Positions 51,905-61,431 are shown, counted from the first letter of the stretch. The stretch is DNA of 64,000 nucleotides from Bacteroidia bacterium (GCA_022760475.1 JALEFZ010000069.1:1-64000), one strand, 5' to 3'. A program made the numbers and translations. The notes: generated by a model not told the origin, from the letters alone.

Positions 51905-53203
51905 ATGCACCCTATAGCAAGAATTATTTTTGTAGTAATCCCCCTTTTCTTCTCAACTTGTGCTTTTGGTCAAAGCTTCGAGTACCCTTGGGCAATTAGC
52001 GGTGGTGCAGGCTTGGTTAACTACCGACCTCATCCTGGAAATCCTGCCCTTCATGAAAACCTTTTTGATGTAGGTTATCAAATTGGCTTTCAGAAATACC
52101 TTAATGGTGCCTTTCAATTTGGAACCCAGATCATGGTAGCCCCTCAAGTCAGGTTTCCAGAAGGAATCATCTCTCGTAGAAATTCTCTTCTGATAGATAT
52201 GCAATATAGGCTTTCATTTAAATTGAATAATGGAGTAATCCTGAAGGAGAGTGGTTTACTTGGGCCTTATGTTACTGTAGGTATGGGCGGAAGCTATGCA
52301 AATGGACATCCGGACGCCTATATACCTCTAGGAGGAGGAGTAAGGCTTAGAATCAATCCTCGAATGGCGGTCAGAGTTGAGACGATTAGGAAAATTTCTG
52401 TAAATAAAGACTATCAGAGTGTTGATCATGCATTGGCATTTATCTATAACCTCGATACCAAAAAGACAAAAGTCGAGCTGGATCCTCAGGAAATAAAAGA
52501 TATCGAGACCGTAGCTTCATTGATTCCACCTGATACCGATAATGATGGGTTGATTGACAGCAAGGATGCTTGCCCAGAAGTAGCAGGACCACTGGGAATG
52601 AATGGTTGCCCTACCTCAGACTTTTCAAAATTGGATACGGATATCGTGGTTATAGACGAAAAAAAAGAAGTCGAAGATAATGAGGTGAAACTGGCTTCCA
52701 ACGATAATTCTATTAAAAACAAACCTGAAAAATTCCCAGCGACTACAAAAAATATCCCCAGTAAAACTGAAACAAAAGAGGAAATACTCCCCAAAGAGAA
52801 ACCTGAAACCGAAATATTAGTCCTAAAAGAGCAAGATTCCTCACCTTGTGGGGAGGTGGTAGTAGCCAATGATGGGTCCTCTGTCCTTTTTGCCTTCGGA
52901 AGCGATCAAATATCATCACGAGCCTATAAAGAATTAGATAAGATTGCAGAAAAAATGAAATCATGCTCGAATACCAAGCTCGTACTTTCGGGACATACAG
53001 ACGATAAAGGAAGCGAGAAAGACAACCTGGTTTTATCCATAAAAAGAGCATTTAATGTGAAGTATTACCTTGTCAACAAACACAATATTAGCCAGTATCG
53101 TATTACATCTGATGGCTTGGGAGAAAACAAACCCTTGGCAGAAAACTCTACCTCTGGAGGGCGTGAAAAAAACAGACGAGTTGACCTTAAATTCGTATTT
53201 TAA
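51905..53203 (+). CDS. OmpA-family protein, second of three
   Basis: The 432-residue product starts at ATG 51905, giving a signal peptide (ending CAFGQ); a TTG upstream is rejected. An N-terminal barrel of about 170 residues is followed by a single D.DNDGLIDSKDACP repeat, then a long charged linker rich in Lys/Glu/Thr (about 245-325). The OmpA domain (SVLFAFGSDQISSRAYKELD, LSGHTDDKGSEKDN, GREKNRRVDLKF) ends the protein. It differs from the first paralogue by having one calcium repeat and a much longer flexible linker. Confidence 0.92.
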   Translation: MHPIARIIFVVIPLFFSTCAFGQSFEYPWAISGGAGLVNYRPHPGNPALHENLFDVGYQIGFQKYLNGAFQFGTQIMVAPQVRFPEGIISRRNSLLIDMQYRLSFKLNNGVILKESGLLGPYVTVGMGGSYANGHPDAYIPLGGGVRLRINPRMAVRVETIRKISVNKDYQSVDHALAFIYNLDTKKTKVELDPQEIKDIETVASLIPPDTDNDGLIDSKDACPEVAGPLGMNGCPTSDFSKLDTDIVVIDEKKEVEDNEVKLASNDNSIKNKPEKFPATTKNIPSKTETKEEILPKEKPETEILVLKEQDSSPCGEVVVANDGSSVLFAFGSDQISSRAYKELDKIAEKMKSCSNTKLVLSGHTDDKGSEKDNLVLSIKRAFNVKYYLVNKHNISQYRITSDGLGENKPLAENSTSGGREKNRRVDLKFVF

Positions 53204-53482
53204 TCCTTAAATCCTAATAATCAGGATTGTATGAAATTGTAGACAATGTGTATATACGTTGGAATTAATTTTATAGATATTTTACATATAACGAATTTTT
53301 TTACTAAAAAAACAATGTTCTGGCTTGATAGCCAGCGAAAAAAGACAGATAAAGCGATTAAATCCAACAACAGTTCAATTTTGGACTTAATTGCTTTCAT
53401 AAACACTAAATATGGCTGAATCTTTGTTATATAATAATGGATGTCAGGCCCCAAACTAAAAAACCCAGAAAAGAGATTAATC

Positions 53483-54838
53483 ATGCTTCAAAAATTCACG
53501 AATACTTTCTGCTACATTCTTCTCACCTTTATCGGGTTGTCTTTTTTATCTCCTAATAAGGGATGGAGCCAAAGCAACAAAAGCCCGTTCATGGCAGAGC
53601 TATCCGTGACCTTCATGGATTATCGCGCACTACAGACCAACAACTTTTTTGAATACAAGCAATTTGATCCAGGTATCACCATGGCTGGTCACGCCTACCT
53701 AAATAAGGCACTTAACTTGTCTATCAATACTTCATTCGTACCTGAGGTTGATTGGATTGACGACGAAGGAATCATCAAGGCCACTTCTTTGCTTGACGCT
53801 AATGCTTTACTCCAATTCAAAACTAATGGGACTATTTTTGAAGAGGATGCCTTGATTGCACCTTATCTTGCTACCGGTTTCGGGGTTAATTCCGCTAGCA
53901 ACGTAGTAAGGCTTTATGTTCCTGCTACACTGGGGATAAAATTGCAGGTTAATGAGAATTTCAGTCTGAATTTTGCTGCTACATATAAGCAAAGACTTGT
54001 ACAGAATCAATTTCAACACATGGCTTATACTGCCGGTTTTGTGTTTGGCATGCCTAGCAACAAAAAGAAAGATGAAAAGGAATTTGAACCCAAAAAGAAT
54101 AAGAAAGACAATAAATCTTTAGCCCTCGCCAACATGGATAGCGATGGTGATGGTGTTTCTGATGAAGATGACCTTTGCCCGGATGTAAAAGGAAAGGTCA
54201 TGTACCTGGGTTGTCCTGAAGGTGTAGGTAAAACTACCACTACTGAGGTTACCACTAACGAAACCAAGCCAAAGGAAGAAATCAAGGATACAGAATTTGT
54301 GGAGCCAAAGACTCAGCCAAACGACATGTTTGGATCAGCCATGATCAAGGATGAAAAGAAAAAATCCAAAAAGCCTGAAACCAAGGTTGAGCCACTGAAA
54401 GAAATCACACCTGAAGACCTGGAAATGCTTGAATTTGCAATGAAGAACATCTACTTCGAACCTGCAAGTGATAAACTTAAGCCTGAAAGTTATCCAGTAC
54501 TGGCAGACGTAGCCAAACTCATGGACAAATATAAAGGCTATAGCCTCGAAGTACTTGGACACACAGACAATTCAGGTAACCATCAAAACAATGTAATCCT
54601 GTCAGTCATGAGGGCATATAGGGTAAAATACTACCTTGTGAATCAAATGGGAATTAAAATGTCAAGAATTGCCTCTGACGGTCAAAGTTCTAAAAACCCA
54701 AGCTACGACAATAGCACAGCCGAAGGAAGAGCCAAGAACAGAAGGGTTGACCTTAAGATGATTCCTTCAAGCGAAGTAAAAACAAGTATGTTCAGGGGGA
54801 GTCCTGACCTTGAAAAACTATTCAAGGATAAAGAATAA
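53483..54838 (+). CDS. OmpA-family protein, third of three
   Basis: The 451-residue product starts at ATG 53483 (signal peptide ending GWSQ); an upstream in-frame ATG at 53441 would place 14 residues before it. A barrel-like domain is followed by one MDSDGDGVSDEDDLCP repeat, a lysine-rich linker (KKKSKKPETKVEP) and the OmpA domain (NIYFEPASDKLKPES, VLGHTDNSGNHQNN, GRAKNRRVDLKM), then about 22 extra residues. It anchors the outer membrane to peptidoglycan. A strong terminator follows, marking the end of the cluster. Confidence 0.92.
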   Translation: MLQKFTNTFCYILLTFIGLSFLSPNKGWSQSNKSPFMAELSVTFMDYRALQTNNFFEYKQFDPGITMAGHAYLNKALNLSINTSFVPEVDWIDDEGIIKATSLLDANALLQFKTNGTIFEEDALIAPYLATGFGVNSASNVVRLYVPATLGIKLQVNENFSLNFAATYKQRLVQNQFQHMAYTAGFVFGMPSNKKKDEKEFEPKKNKKDNKSLALANMDSDGDGVSDEDDLCPDVKGKVMYLGCPEGVGKTTTTEVTTNETKPKEEIKDTEFVEPKTQPNDMFGSAMIKDEKKKSKKPETKVEPLKEITPEDLEMLEFAMKNIYFEPASDKLKPESYPVLADVAKLMDKYKGYSLEVLGHTDNSGNHQNNVILSVMRAYRVKYYLVNQMGIKMSRIASDGQSSKNPSYDNSTAEGRAKNRRVDLKMIPSSEVKTSMFRGSPDLEKLFKDKE

Positions 54839-54859
54839 ATAGACACACAACTAAGTTGA

Positions 54860-54890
54860 GCGGCTATCCAAATGGATAGCCGCTTTTTTT
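54860..54890 (+). terminator. Rho-independent terminator after the OmpA cluster
   Basis: A perfect 11-base stem, GCGGCTATCCA (54860-54870) with TGGATAGCCGC (54873-54883), closes a two-base loop and is followed by seven T bases. Confidence 0.93.
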
Positions 54891-54970
54891 ATGGCCTTAT
54901 GTGTTATGTTCGCGCTTGTTTTTAAAGGGCGCTCTGTGTTATTTTCATTTTAAGGATAATTGATCGGCAT

Positions 54971-56131
54971 ATGGTATTTACAAAAGCGGAAATAGAAAGA
55001 TACAGCAGACACCTGATTCTGCCGGAATTTGGGTTGGAAGGGCAAAAGAGGCTTAAGGAATCAAGCGTTCTTGTTGTGGGCGCAGGTGGACTAGGAAGCC
55101 CTTTGCTGCAATACCTTGCAGCTGCTGGAGTAGGTCGAATAGGTATTATTGACAATGACGTAGTAGACGCCAGTAATCTGCAAAGGCAAGTATTATATGG
55201 AGAGGATTCTTTGGGACTTCCAAAGGTAGAAGAAGCTAAGAAGCGTGTGCTCTCCATCAATCCACACATTAAAGTAGAGACATACCACTCCTTTCTGAGT
55301 ACCGAAAATGCGCTGGATATCATCAATAACTATGATGTTGTAGCAGACGGAACTGATAACTTTCCTACAAGATACCTGGTAAATGATGCCTGTGTTTTAC
55401 TTGGGAAAGTGAATGTCTATGCTTCAATATTTAGGTTTGAAGGGCAGGTTTCCGTATTCAATTATAAGGATGATGAGGGAAAGCTGGGGCCTAATTACAG
55501 GGACCTCTTCCCTAGCCCCCCGCCTCCTGGCATGGTTCCTTCTTGTGCTGAAGGGGGCGTTCTGGGAGTTCTTCCAGGTATTGTAGGTTCGTTCCAATGC
55601 CTGGAAGTAATCAAGGTGCTTACTGGAATTGGGAAGCCATTGGCAGGGAGATTATTTTTGATAGATACCCTTAGTTTTACCTCGAGGACCCTTAAAATTT
55701 TTAGAGATCCACAAAATCCTCTTAATGGAGACAACCCTACGCAGAAAAAGCTAGTAAACTACGAACAGTTTTGTGGTATTGACAAAGCAAAAGATCAATT
55801 AAGATTTGAAAATATGAAGACCAAGGATGTACATGAGTTAAAGAAAATGCTAGATCAAGGTGATGATTTTCAGCTCATTGATGTTAGAGAGCCCAATGAG
55901 TATGAATTCGTCAATATCAATGGGGAGCTAATGCCTATGAGCAATATTGACAACTTCATTGATAAGATCTCAAAAGACAAAACGGTCATCGTCCATTGCA
56001 GGAGTGGCAAAAGAAGTGGAGATGTGATCAAAAGACTTGAAAAAGAACATGGTTTTGACAACCTTTATAACCTGGAAGGGGGAATTTTGGCTTATGCCAA
56101 GGAAATAAACCCGGAACTTCCTACCTATTGA
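54971..56131 (+). CDS. MoeB/ThiF-type adenylyltransferase fused to a rhodanese
   Basis: The 386-residue protein has an E1-like domain with ATP loop VVGAGGLGSPLLQYL (about 36-50), the arginine/aspartate DNDVVDASNLQRQ, ADGTDNFPTRY, and PSCAEGGVLGVLPG with a candidate catalytic Cys192. A rhodanese domain follows (about 285-385, active-site CRSGKR, Cys343). Such proteins adenylate the C-terminus of a ThiS/MoaD-like carrier and load sulfur on it for thiamine, molybdopterin or cysteine synthesis. Both zinc CxxC sites of typical MoeB are absent (GPNYRD at 173-178 and DPQNPLNG at 246-253). The CysH gene follows 79 bases downstream. Confidence 0.9.
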   Translation: MVFTKAEIERYSRHLILPEFGLEGQKRLKESSVLVVGAGGLGSPLLQYLAAAGVGRIGIIDNDVVDASNLQRQVLYGEDSLGLPKVEEAKKRVLSINPHIKVETYHSFLSTENALDIINNYDVVADGTDNFPTRYLVNDACVLLGKVNVYASIFRFEGQVSVFNYKDDEGKLGPNYRDLFPSPPPPGMVPSCAEGGVLGVLPGIVGSFQCLEVIKVLTGIGKPLAGRLFLIDTLSFTSRTLKIFRDPQNPLNGDNPTQKKLVNYEQFCGIDKAKDQLRFENMKTKDVHELKKMLDQGDDFQLIDVREPNEYEFVNINGELMPMSNIDNFIDKISKDKTVIVHCRSGKRSGDVIKRLEKEHGFDNLYNLEGGILAYAKEINPELPTY

Positions 56132-56210
56132 TCGGCCATAGTAGCCATTGATCTTTGACGTATAGCGACCCAATTAGACTTTAAGTCGCGGACTAATATT
56201 GAAACAATAT

Positions 56211-56879
56211 ATGTCAATGAAAATCAAAACCCTGTGTGAGGCATACTCACCATATGATCATCGTAAGCGCCTGGAGGAGGCCTTCAATGAATTCGACAGG
56301 GTGCTGGTAACGTCTTCGTTCGGGACTACATCAGCCATTTTACTTCACCTCCTAAGCAAAGTTAAGCCGGATATGCCTGTTTACATGGTTAATACGGGTT
56401 ATTTATTTCCTGAAACTATTGCGTATAAGGATACTTTGCAGAAAAAGTTCAACCTTAATATTATTGAGGTTGAGCCTAAAAAAAACGAACATCTATTTAC
56501 GCGTCTCAATTACACTTGGGCGCACCATTCGGATTTATGTTGTCATTTTAACAAGGTCGAACCGATGAATTCCCTCAAGGAAAACTTCGATTTGTGGATT
56601 TCAGGCATGTTGGGTGGAACCAATACGCATAGGGATAATATGCCTTTATTTAAGAATGACAATGGCCTCACCAGGTTCTACCCCTTGGTAGATATGAGTC
56701 CTGAAGAGGCACAAGCCTATCAAATCATCTATGAAATTCCTAAGCATCCGTTGGAAGCGAAGGGATATGGTTCTGTTGGTTGCAAGCATTGCACGGTGAA
56801 AGGATCAGGTAGATCAGGTAGATGGGCAGGTCAAGCCAAAACTGAATGTGGTTTGCACATAATCCAGGCAAAGAGTTAA
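56211..56879 (+). CDS. cysH: Phosphoadenosine/adenosine phosphosulfate reductase (APS reductase type)
   Basis: The 222-residue protein starts at ATG 56211 (a TTG four codons upstream is not needed). It has the PAPS/APS reductase core VLVTSSFGTTSAILLHLL, NTGYLFPET, and WAHHSDLCCHFNKVEP. The Cys-Cys pair plus GCKHCT form the 4Fe-4S ligands of APS-type reductases, and the catalytic KTECGLH motif is at the C-terminus. It reduces adenylyl sulfate to sulfite with thioredoxin as electron donor. It may act with the sulfur-carrier adenylyltransferase upstream, giving a small sulfur assimilation unit. Confidence 0.92.
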   Translation: MSMKIKTLCEAYSPYDHRKRLEEAFNEFDRVLVTSSFGTTSAILLHLLSKVKPDMPVYMVNTGYLFPETIAYKDTLQKKFNLNIIEVEPKKNEHLFTRLNYTWAHHSDLCCHFNKVEPMNSLKENFDLWISGMLGGTNTHRDNMPLFKNDNGLTRFYPLVDMSPEEAQAYQIIYEIPKHPLEAKGYGSVGCKHCTVKGSGRSGRWAGQAKTECGLHIIQAKS

Positions 56880-56888
56880 AAAAGCAAT

Positions 56889-56914
56889 AGGGTACCTTTG
56901 GGTACCCTTTTTTT
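56889..56914 (+). terminator. Rho-independent terminator after cysH
   Basis: AGGGTACC (56889-56896) pairs perfectly with GGTACCCT (56901-56908) around TTTG and is followed by six more T bases. It touches the last codon of the convergent YihY gene. Confidence 0.9.
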
Positions 56915-57920
56915 ATGCATGACCAACTGCTTGATCTTGTTCAGTTTGAGCTTTTTCATCGTGGTAGGCGGCCATATCAATGGCAGCATTTAGCTCAAAA
57001 CCAATGAGGAGCATGATGGATATGTAGTAAAACCAGACCATCAGAAGTATGATTGCCCCAAGAGAGCCATAAAGACGGTCGAAATTGGCGAAATTCGAGA
57101 AGAAATAGCGCAATCCTACAATAGCTACCAACATCAGCACTCCTGCTCCTACGGAGCCTGGCGAGAAGAACTTCCAACGTTCATGAGTTGCAGGGGCCAA
57201 ATAATAGAGGGTAGAAATGCCGAAAAATACAGTTGCTGCTGTAAAGATGATTAAGGTAGCTTGTCCTAAAATTCCTGCCCAGACATCCCCTAGAATATTG
57301 ATCTCCTGTAGATAAGAAATTCCTTGGTTGATAAGAATGATTCCAACAACTGCAGTCATGATCAACATTCCCAGAATGAAGAAAATAAGCAGGGCCATTC
57401 CATATAATTGAAAGATATTTCTCTTTTTAAACACCTCCTCATTCTTTGTGAAGGCTTTCATCATGGCTATGATTCCTCTTGTCGCACCCCAAAGGGCAAG
57501 GCTCACACTCACAATGATCAGCATAAACGAGCTTCTTCCTTCAAAGTAATGGGTTACAATATCTTCTACCATGGCTTCAATGCCTTTCTGGCCTTGGCCA
57601 AGGGCATCATCCCCACCAATAGGAAGAAATTGCATGATGAATCTTAGGGTATTTTCCTCAATGCCTTCAATAGGGATGTAAGGGAATATCAAAAAGGCCA
57701 ATAAAAGGGCAGGAAACAGACTGAAGAAGAATTGGTATGACATCGCTGATGCGATCAGGGTAAATTTGCTGTCCATGAGCCCATTTACAAAGAACCTAAG
57801 GACATCATAGAGTCCCATACCCTCAAAGCCAGGGAGTTCTATCTTCCTTAAGCTAACAAATAGCTTTTGAAGGTAGCGGTTGATTTTTGGGAGCCATACG
57901 GTTCTGAAAAACTTCCTCAT
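56913..57920 (-). CDS. YihY/BrkB-family membrane protein
   Basis: The 335-residue inner-membrane protein has six hydrophobic segments. SAMSYQFFFSLFPALLLAFLIF near residue 62 and GAIILLMVWFYYISIMLLIGFELNA near 287 are strongly characteristic of YihY (YQ...S..P and the (W/F)(Y/F)Y....L.G.E.(N/A) ending). The family was once annotated as ribonuclease BN but is a membrane protein of uncertain function. It is followed at once by the thioesterase gene upstream in the same direction, suggesting an operon. Confidence 0.92.
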   Translation of the reverse strand: MRKFFRTVWLPKINRYLQKLFVSLRKIELPGFEGMGLYDVLRFFVNGLMDSKFTLIASAMSYQFFFSLFPALLLAFLIFPYIPIEGIEENTLRFIMQFLPIGGDDALGQGQKGIEAMVEDIVTHYFEGRSSFMLIIVSVSLALWGATRGIIAMMKAFTKNEEVFKKRNIFQLYGMALLIFFILGMLIMTAVVGIILINQGISYLQEINILGDVWAGILGQATLIIFTAATVFFGISTLYYLAPATHERWKFFSPGSVGAGVLMLVAIVGLRYFFSNFANFDRLYGSLGAIILLMVWFYYISIMLLIGFELNAAIDMAAYHDEKAQTEQDQAVGHA

Positions 57921-57922
57921 CT

Positions 57923-58339
57923 CTAATCCTTGCTTCCAATGTAAGCATCTATCGCCTCCAGGACAAACTGAGGAGCCCGTACAGGTCTCATTTTTTCCAT
58001 ATTTACAAAGGCCAACTTTACATGGCCCGTTGCAAGCAACTCTTCTTTTTCATTAAATACCTCGTATTCAAAGAGGAAATAACTTCTGGGACGCTCGTTT
58101 ACGCTAGTTCTTATGGTGAGGAGATCATCGTAGTATGCCGGCCTTTTATAATTAACCTGCAATTCAGAAACCGGCATCATTACCCCTTTGGCTTCGACCT
58201 CTTTATAGGGAATGCCGATTTTTCTGACGAGCTCTACCCTACCCACTTCAAAATACTCAGCATACTTGCCGTAGTAGGCATAGCCCATTTGGTCGGTTTC
58301 GCCATATCTTACCCTCAGGTGGGTATCATGTGAAATCAT
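57923..58339 (-). CDS. Acyl-CoA thioesterase (YbgC-like hotdog fold)
   Basis: The 138-residue protein has the 4HBT start LRVRYGETDQMGYAYYGKYAEYFEVGRVELVRKIG, which contains the catalytic aspartate (ETDQMG) and the YGKY.EYF helix of the YbgC group. Length and the mid-strand YFLFEYEVFNEKEELLATGHVKLAFVN are standard. It hydrolyses acyl-CoA esters in the cytosol; YbgC links to the Tol-Pal system in some bacteria, but no tol genes are nearby. It lies 2 bases upstream of the YihY gene and 10 bases downstream of ychF. Confidence 0.93.
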   Translation of the reverse strand: MISHDTHLRVRYGETDQMGYAYYGKYAEYFEVGRVELVRKIGIPYKEVEAKGVMMPVSELQVNYKRPAYYDDLLTIRTSVNERPRSYFLFEYEVFNEKEELLATGHVKLAFVNMEKMRPVRAPQFVLEAIDAYIGSKD

Positions 58340-58349
58340 TTACTGGAGG

Positions 58350-59453
58350 TTATACGTTGAAACGGAAGTGCATGATGTCGCCATCTTCCACCACATATTC
58401 TTTCCCCTCAACCCCCAGACGACCCGCCTCCTTGACTGCAGCTTCTGATTTGAATTCCAGGAGGTCAATGTATTTCATCACTTCTGCCCTAATGAAGCCT
58501 TTTTCAAAGTCTGTATGGATAACCCCCGCAGCTTGCGGTGCTTTAGCTCCTGTGGGTATTGTCCATGCACGAACCTCCTTTTCACCAGCAGTGAAATAAG
58601 TCTGAAGGCCAAGCAAGGCATAAGCTGCACGAATTAGGACATTAAGGCCACGTTCTTCAAGCCCCACAGATTCCAAAAACTCAACCTTCTCTTCTTCTTC
58701 TTCAAACTCATTTAACTGTTCTTCAAAAGCTGCTGAAATGGTAATTACCCCAGCATCCTCATCAGCCACAGCTTCCCGAACCCTCTGAACATGTTTGTTA
58801 TCTTTTCCATCAGGAAGGCTATCATCATCAATGTTGCAGACATAAAGGACCTTCTTGGCGGTAAGTAATCCCAAGTCTCTTACTACCTCAGCTTCTTCTG
58901 GACTCACTTCCATGGATCGAAGGTTTCTTCCTTCCTCTACATGACTGATATACTTTTTGATTACCTCAACCTCTTTCATCGCCGCTTTATTTCCACCTTT
59001 GGTCATTTTCTTGGTGCGGTCCAGCTTTTTTTCCAGGCTTTCAAGGTCTTTAAGCTGCAACTCAGTATCAATGATCTCTTTATCTCTAATGGGGTCTACA
59101 CTGGCTTCTACGTGGATGATGTTATCATCGTCAAAACAACGCAGAACATGGAGGATGGCCTCACACTCACGAATGTCACCTAAAAATTTATTTCCAAGCC
59201 CCTCACCCTTACTGGCCCCCTTTACCAAGCCCGCAATATCAACAATCTGAACCACTGCAGGTACAGTTTGCTTAGGATTAATCAATTCTGTGATCTTGTC
59301 CAACCTGGGATCAGGCACAAGCACCATGGCTGTATTGGGTTCGATGGTACAGAATGGATAGTTGGCTGATTCTGCCTTAGCATTTGATAAAGAGTTGAAT
59401 AAGGTAGATTTTCCCACATTTGGCAAGCCTACGATGCCACACTTAAATCCCAT
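58350..59453 (-). CDS. ychF: Redox-regulated ATPase YchF
   Basis: The 367-residue Obg-related P-loop protein has G1 GLPNVGKSTLFN, the YchF-specific ANYPFCTIEPN segment, VDIAGLVKGASKGEGLGNKFL (G3) and the NID variant YVCNIDDDS in place of NKXD. This gives ATP rather than GTP specificity. The TGS domain at the C-terminus is TGAKAPQAAGVIHTDFEKGFIRAEV. It binds ribosomes and influences translation and stress responses. The gene leads the ychF-thioesterase-YihY strand run. Confidence 0.97.
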   Translation of the reverse strand: MGFKCGIVGLPNVGKSTLFNSLSNAKAESANYPFCTIEPNTAMVLVPDPRLDKITELINPKQTVPAVVQIVDIAGLVKGASKGEGLGNKFLGDIRECEAILHVLRCFDDDNIIHVEASVDPIRDKEIIDTELQLKDLESLEKKLDRTKKMTKGGNKAAMKEVEVIKKYISHVEEGRNLRSMEVSPEEAEVVRDLGLLTAKKVLYVCNIDDDSLPDGKDNKHVQRVREAVADEDAGVITISAAFEEQLNEFEEEEEKVEFLESVGLEERGLNVLIRAAYALLGLQTYFTAGEKEVRAWTIPTGAKAPQAAGVIHTDFEKGFIRAEVMKYIDLLEFKSEAAVKEAGRLGVEGKEYVVEDGDIMHFRFNV

Positions 59454-59682
59454 AATTTTATATCAGTTTTTATTCCGCAAACATAATTGGTTCTCCTAGC
59501 TAATGCAAGCCTTTGGACATCAAGTAGATCATGAAGCCTTAAATGCTAATTGTAAACTTGATCAATAGCACAATAACACCGTTAGATAATATACTTTCAA
59601 TAAGTAGATTCTCATTCAGTAATTTATTTCGTATGATTAGGTTAATCCTTTACTTGAGAAATTTATTAGAAAAAGAGTTGAT

Positions 59683-60912
59683 ATGAATAAAATCTTTCTT
59701 GGGCTGATTGGTCTGCTTTGTTTCGTTCAATTTTCCTTTGGTCAGACTGAGTTGGCTTCAACGGAAAGGGAGTTGGCTACTATGGCTAGGGATATCCTTG
59801 ATTACCCTGATTTTGAGGTACAGAAAAAGAAGAATCGTGAATTCACCAGCCTGCTCATCCAGACACTAAAAAAGGAAGAAAGCTACTCCTACCCTTTTGA
59901 TTCTCTACAAACCATCTCGATTCTGGATGCTGAGGATGGTAGCTTCAGGGTGTTTACCTGGCAAATTACCAAGAAGAAGGACCCAAAAACTTATTATGGA
60001 GAGACAGAACACTTTTATTTTGGACTGATTCAAAGAAAATACATTACAGAAGACAATCCACCAGAGTACATCGTTATCCCACTGATTGAACTCGCTGAGA
60101 TTCCCAGAACCATTGAAAATATCGTATTGGACAACAACAACTGGCTGGGTGGACTGTACTATCCTCCTAAGTATGGAAACGGAGTTCAGAAAAAAGTTCT
60201 GAAATACTTTGATCCCAAAGGGGTTAAAGTGGGCGAAAAGGTAAAAAGAAAGAAGCAGGAGTATTACATCTTGATGGGCTGGAATGGAATGGATGAAACA
60301 TCCAACATCAAATTCATCGACGTGATGTCCTTTGATCCAAATGATAAGGAAAGGGTAATTTTTGGTGCCAATGTGTTTTATTTTGATCCCTTGGTTCCCA
60401 AATTCAGGGCATTGTTTAAATATTCTGAGTATGCCCCATTTTCTTTAAACTACGGTTACATCAAAAAAGGTTTCGGAAAAAAACTTGCCATTGTGTATGA
60501 CCACATGGGCACTCCCAAAATTAATGCTGCTAAGTTAAAAGATATTTGGACAATGGGACCTGATGGTTCTTATGATGCCTTGTACTTTTCAAGTGGTGCA
60601 TTTGACTGGATAAAAAATGTAGAAACGGTTTCCGTTTTATCCAATCAAGACAAGAAAAATTTCGAACAGAATCAGGAAAGAATCTTGAGATCCAAGATGG
60701 CCGAAATGAAGAAAATGGCTGAAATTGTAGGGGATGAAGACATGGTTAAAGAGATCGAAGCCATGGAAACTCGTAAGAATTTGGATAAATATGCATTAAA
60801 ATTCATTCAACGAAAGGAAAAATTAATTTTAAAGAAACAGGAAGAAATACAGAAAAGAGAGGCCCAGAAGCTAAAAGAAGCAGGTTTAGACATGACTAAA
60901 AAGCAGAATTAA
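59683..60912 (+). CDS. Exported protein of unknown function
   Basis: The 409-residue product has a Sec signal peptide (about 1-20, ending SFGQ). The mature part opens LASTERELATMARDILDYPDF and has a beta-rich middle (VFTWQITKKKDPKTYYGETEHFYFGLIQRKYI). A long charged, probably coiled-coil tail (about 315-405, rich in Glu, Lys, Gln and Met) ends the protein. I know this general kind of protein only as a hypothetical of Cytophagales. It is monocistronic and precedes the DUF3276 gene. Confidence 0.7.
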   Translation: MNKIFLGLIGLLCFVQFSFGQTELASTERELATMARDILDYPDFEVQKKKNREFTSLLIQTLKKEESYSYPFDSLQTISILDAEDGSFRVFTWQITKKKDPKTYYGETEHFYFGLIQRKYITEDNPPEYIVIPLIELAEIPRTIENIVLDNNNWLGGLYYPPKYGNGVQKKVLKYFDPKGVKVGEKVKRKKQEYYILMGWNGMDETSNIKFIDVMSFDPNDKERVIFGANVFYFDPLVPKFRALFKYSEYAPFSLNYGYIKKGFGKKLAIVYDHMGTPKINAAKLKDIWTMGPDGSYDALYFSSGAFDWIKNVETVSVLSNQDKKNFEQNQERILRSKMAEMKKMAEIVGDEDMVKEIEAMETRKNLDKYALKFIQRKEKLILKKQEEIQKREAQKLKEAGLDMTKKQN

Positions 60913-60955
60913 TGTTAATTCATGAAAAAAGCTTGGTTTATACGTAAGAAACATG

Positions 60956-60986
60956 TTGTTAGGTTTTAGCAAAATATTTACCTTTA
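60956..60986 (+). promoter_or_regulatory. Candidate Bacteroidota-type promoter of the DUF3276 gene
   Basis: TTG at 60956-60958 is followed after 20 bases by TACCTTTA at 60979-60986, close to the phylum consensus TTG-N19-TA..TTTG. Transcription would begin about 30 bases before the ATG at 61024. This is a pattern match only. Confidence 0.35.
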
Positions 60987-61023
60987 CCTTGAAAGTAACT
61001 ACTCACGAATAAAAATCGAAGTT

Positions 61024-61431
61024 ATGCAAGGGAGAGATGAAGTGTATTCGGAGAAGATTAGAGCCGGGAAGCGGACATACTTCTTTGATGTGAGATCTAC
61101 CCGATCCAATGATTATTACATTACCATTACAGAAAGCAAGCGTCGCTTCAATGGTAAAGGGTATGACAAACACAAGATTTTTCTGTACAAAGAAGATTTC
61201 AACAAGTTTTTGGCCTCTTTGACCAAGACTGTAGATCATGTCAAAACGGAGTTAATGCCCGATTATGACTACGATGAATTTGACAGAGAAAGAGAGGAGT
61301 ATGAAGGAGAATATGTACGCGATTACGAAGGCTCTGAAAATTACTCTGGAAACAAAGAATTCAGCCAGGCATCTACTGAATCTTCTGCCCTTGAAATGGA
61401 AGAAACCCTTTCAACCTCCTGGGAAGATTAA
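61024..61431 (+). CDS. DUF3276 (PUR-alpha-like) protein
   Basis: The 135-residue protein has the PUR-domain core in its first about 85 residues (VYSEKIRAGKRTYFFDVRSTRSNDYYITITESKRRF, then HKIFLYKEDFNKFLASL). An acidic, disordered tail rich in Glu, Asp and Ser follows. DUF3276 is a single-strand nucleic acid-binding PUR repeat found in Bacteroidota and Borrelia; the cellular role is not known in this phylum. It is cytosolic, preceded by a candidate promoter and followed by a strong terminator. Confidence 0.93.
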   Translation: MQGRDEVYSEKIRAGKRTYFFDVRSTRSNDYYITITESKRRFNGKGYDKHKIFLYKEDFNKFLASLTKTVDHVKTELMPDYDYDEFDREREEYEGEYVRDYEGSENYSGNKEFSQASTESSALEMEETLSTSWED

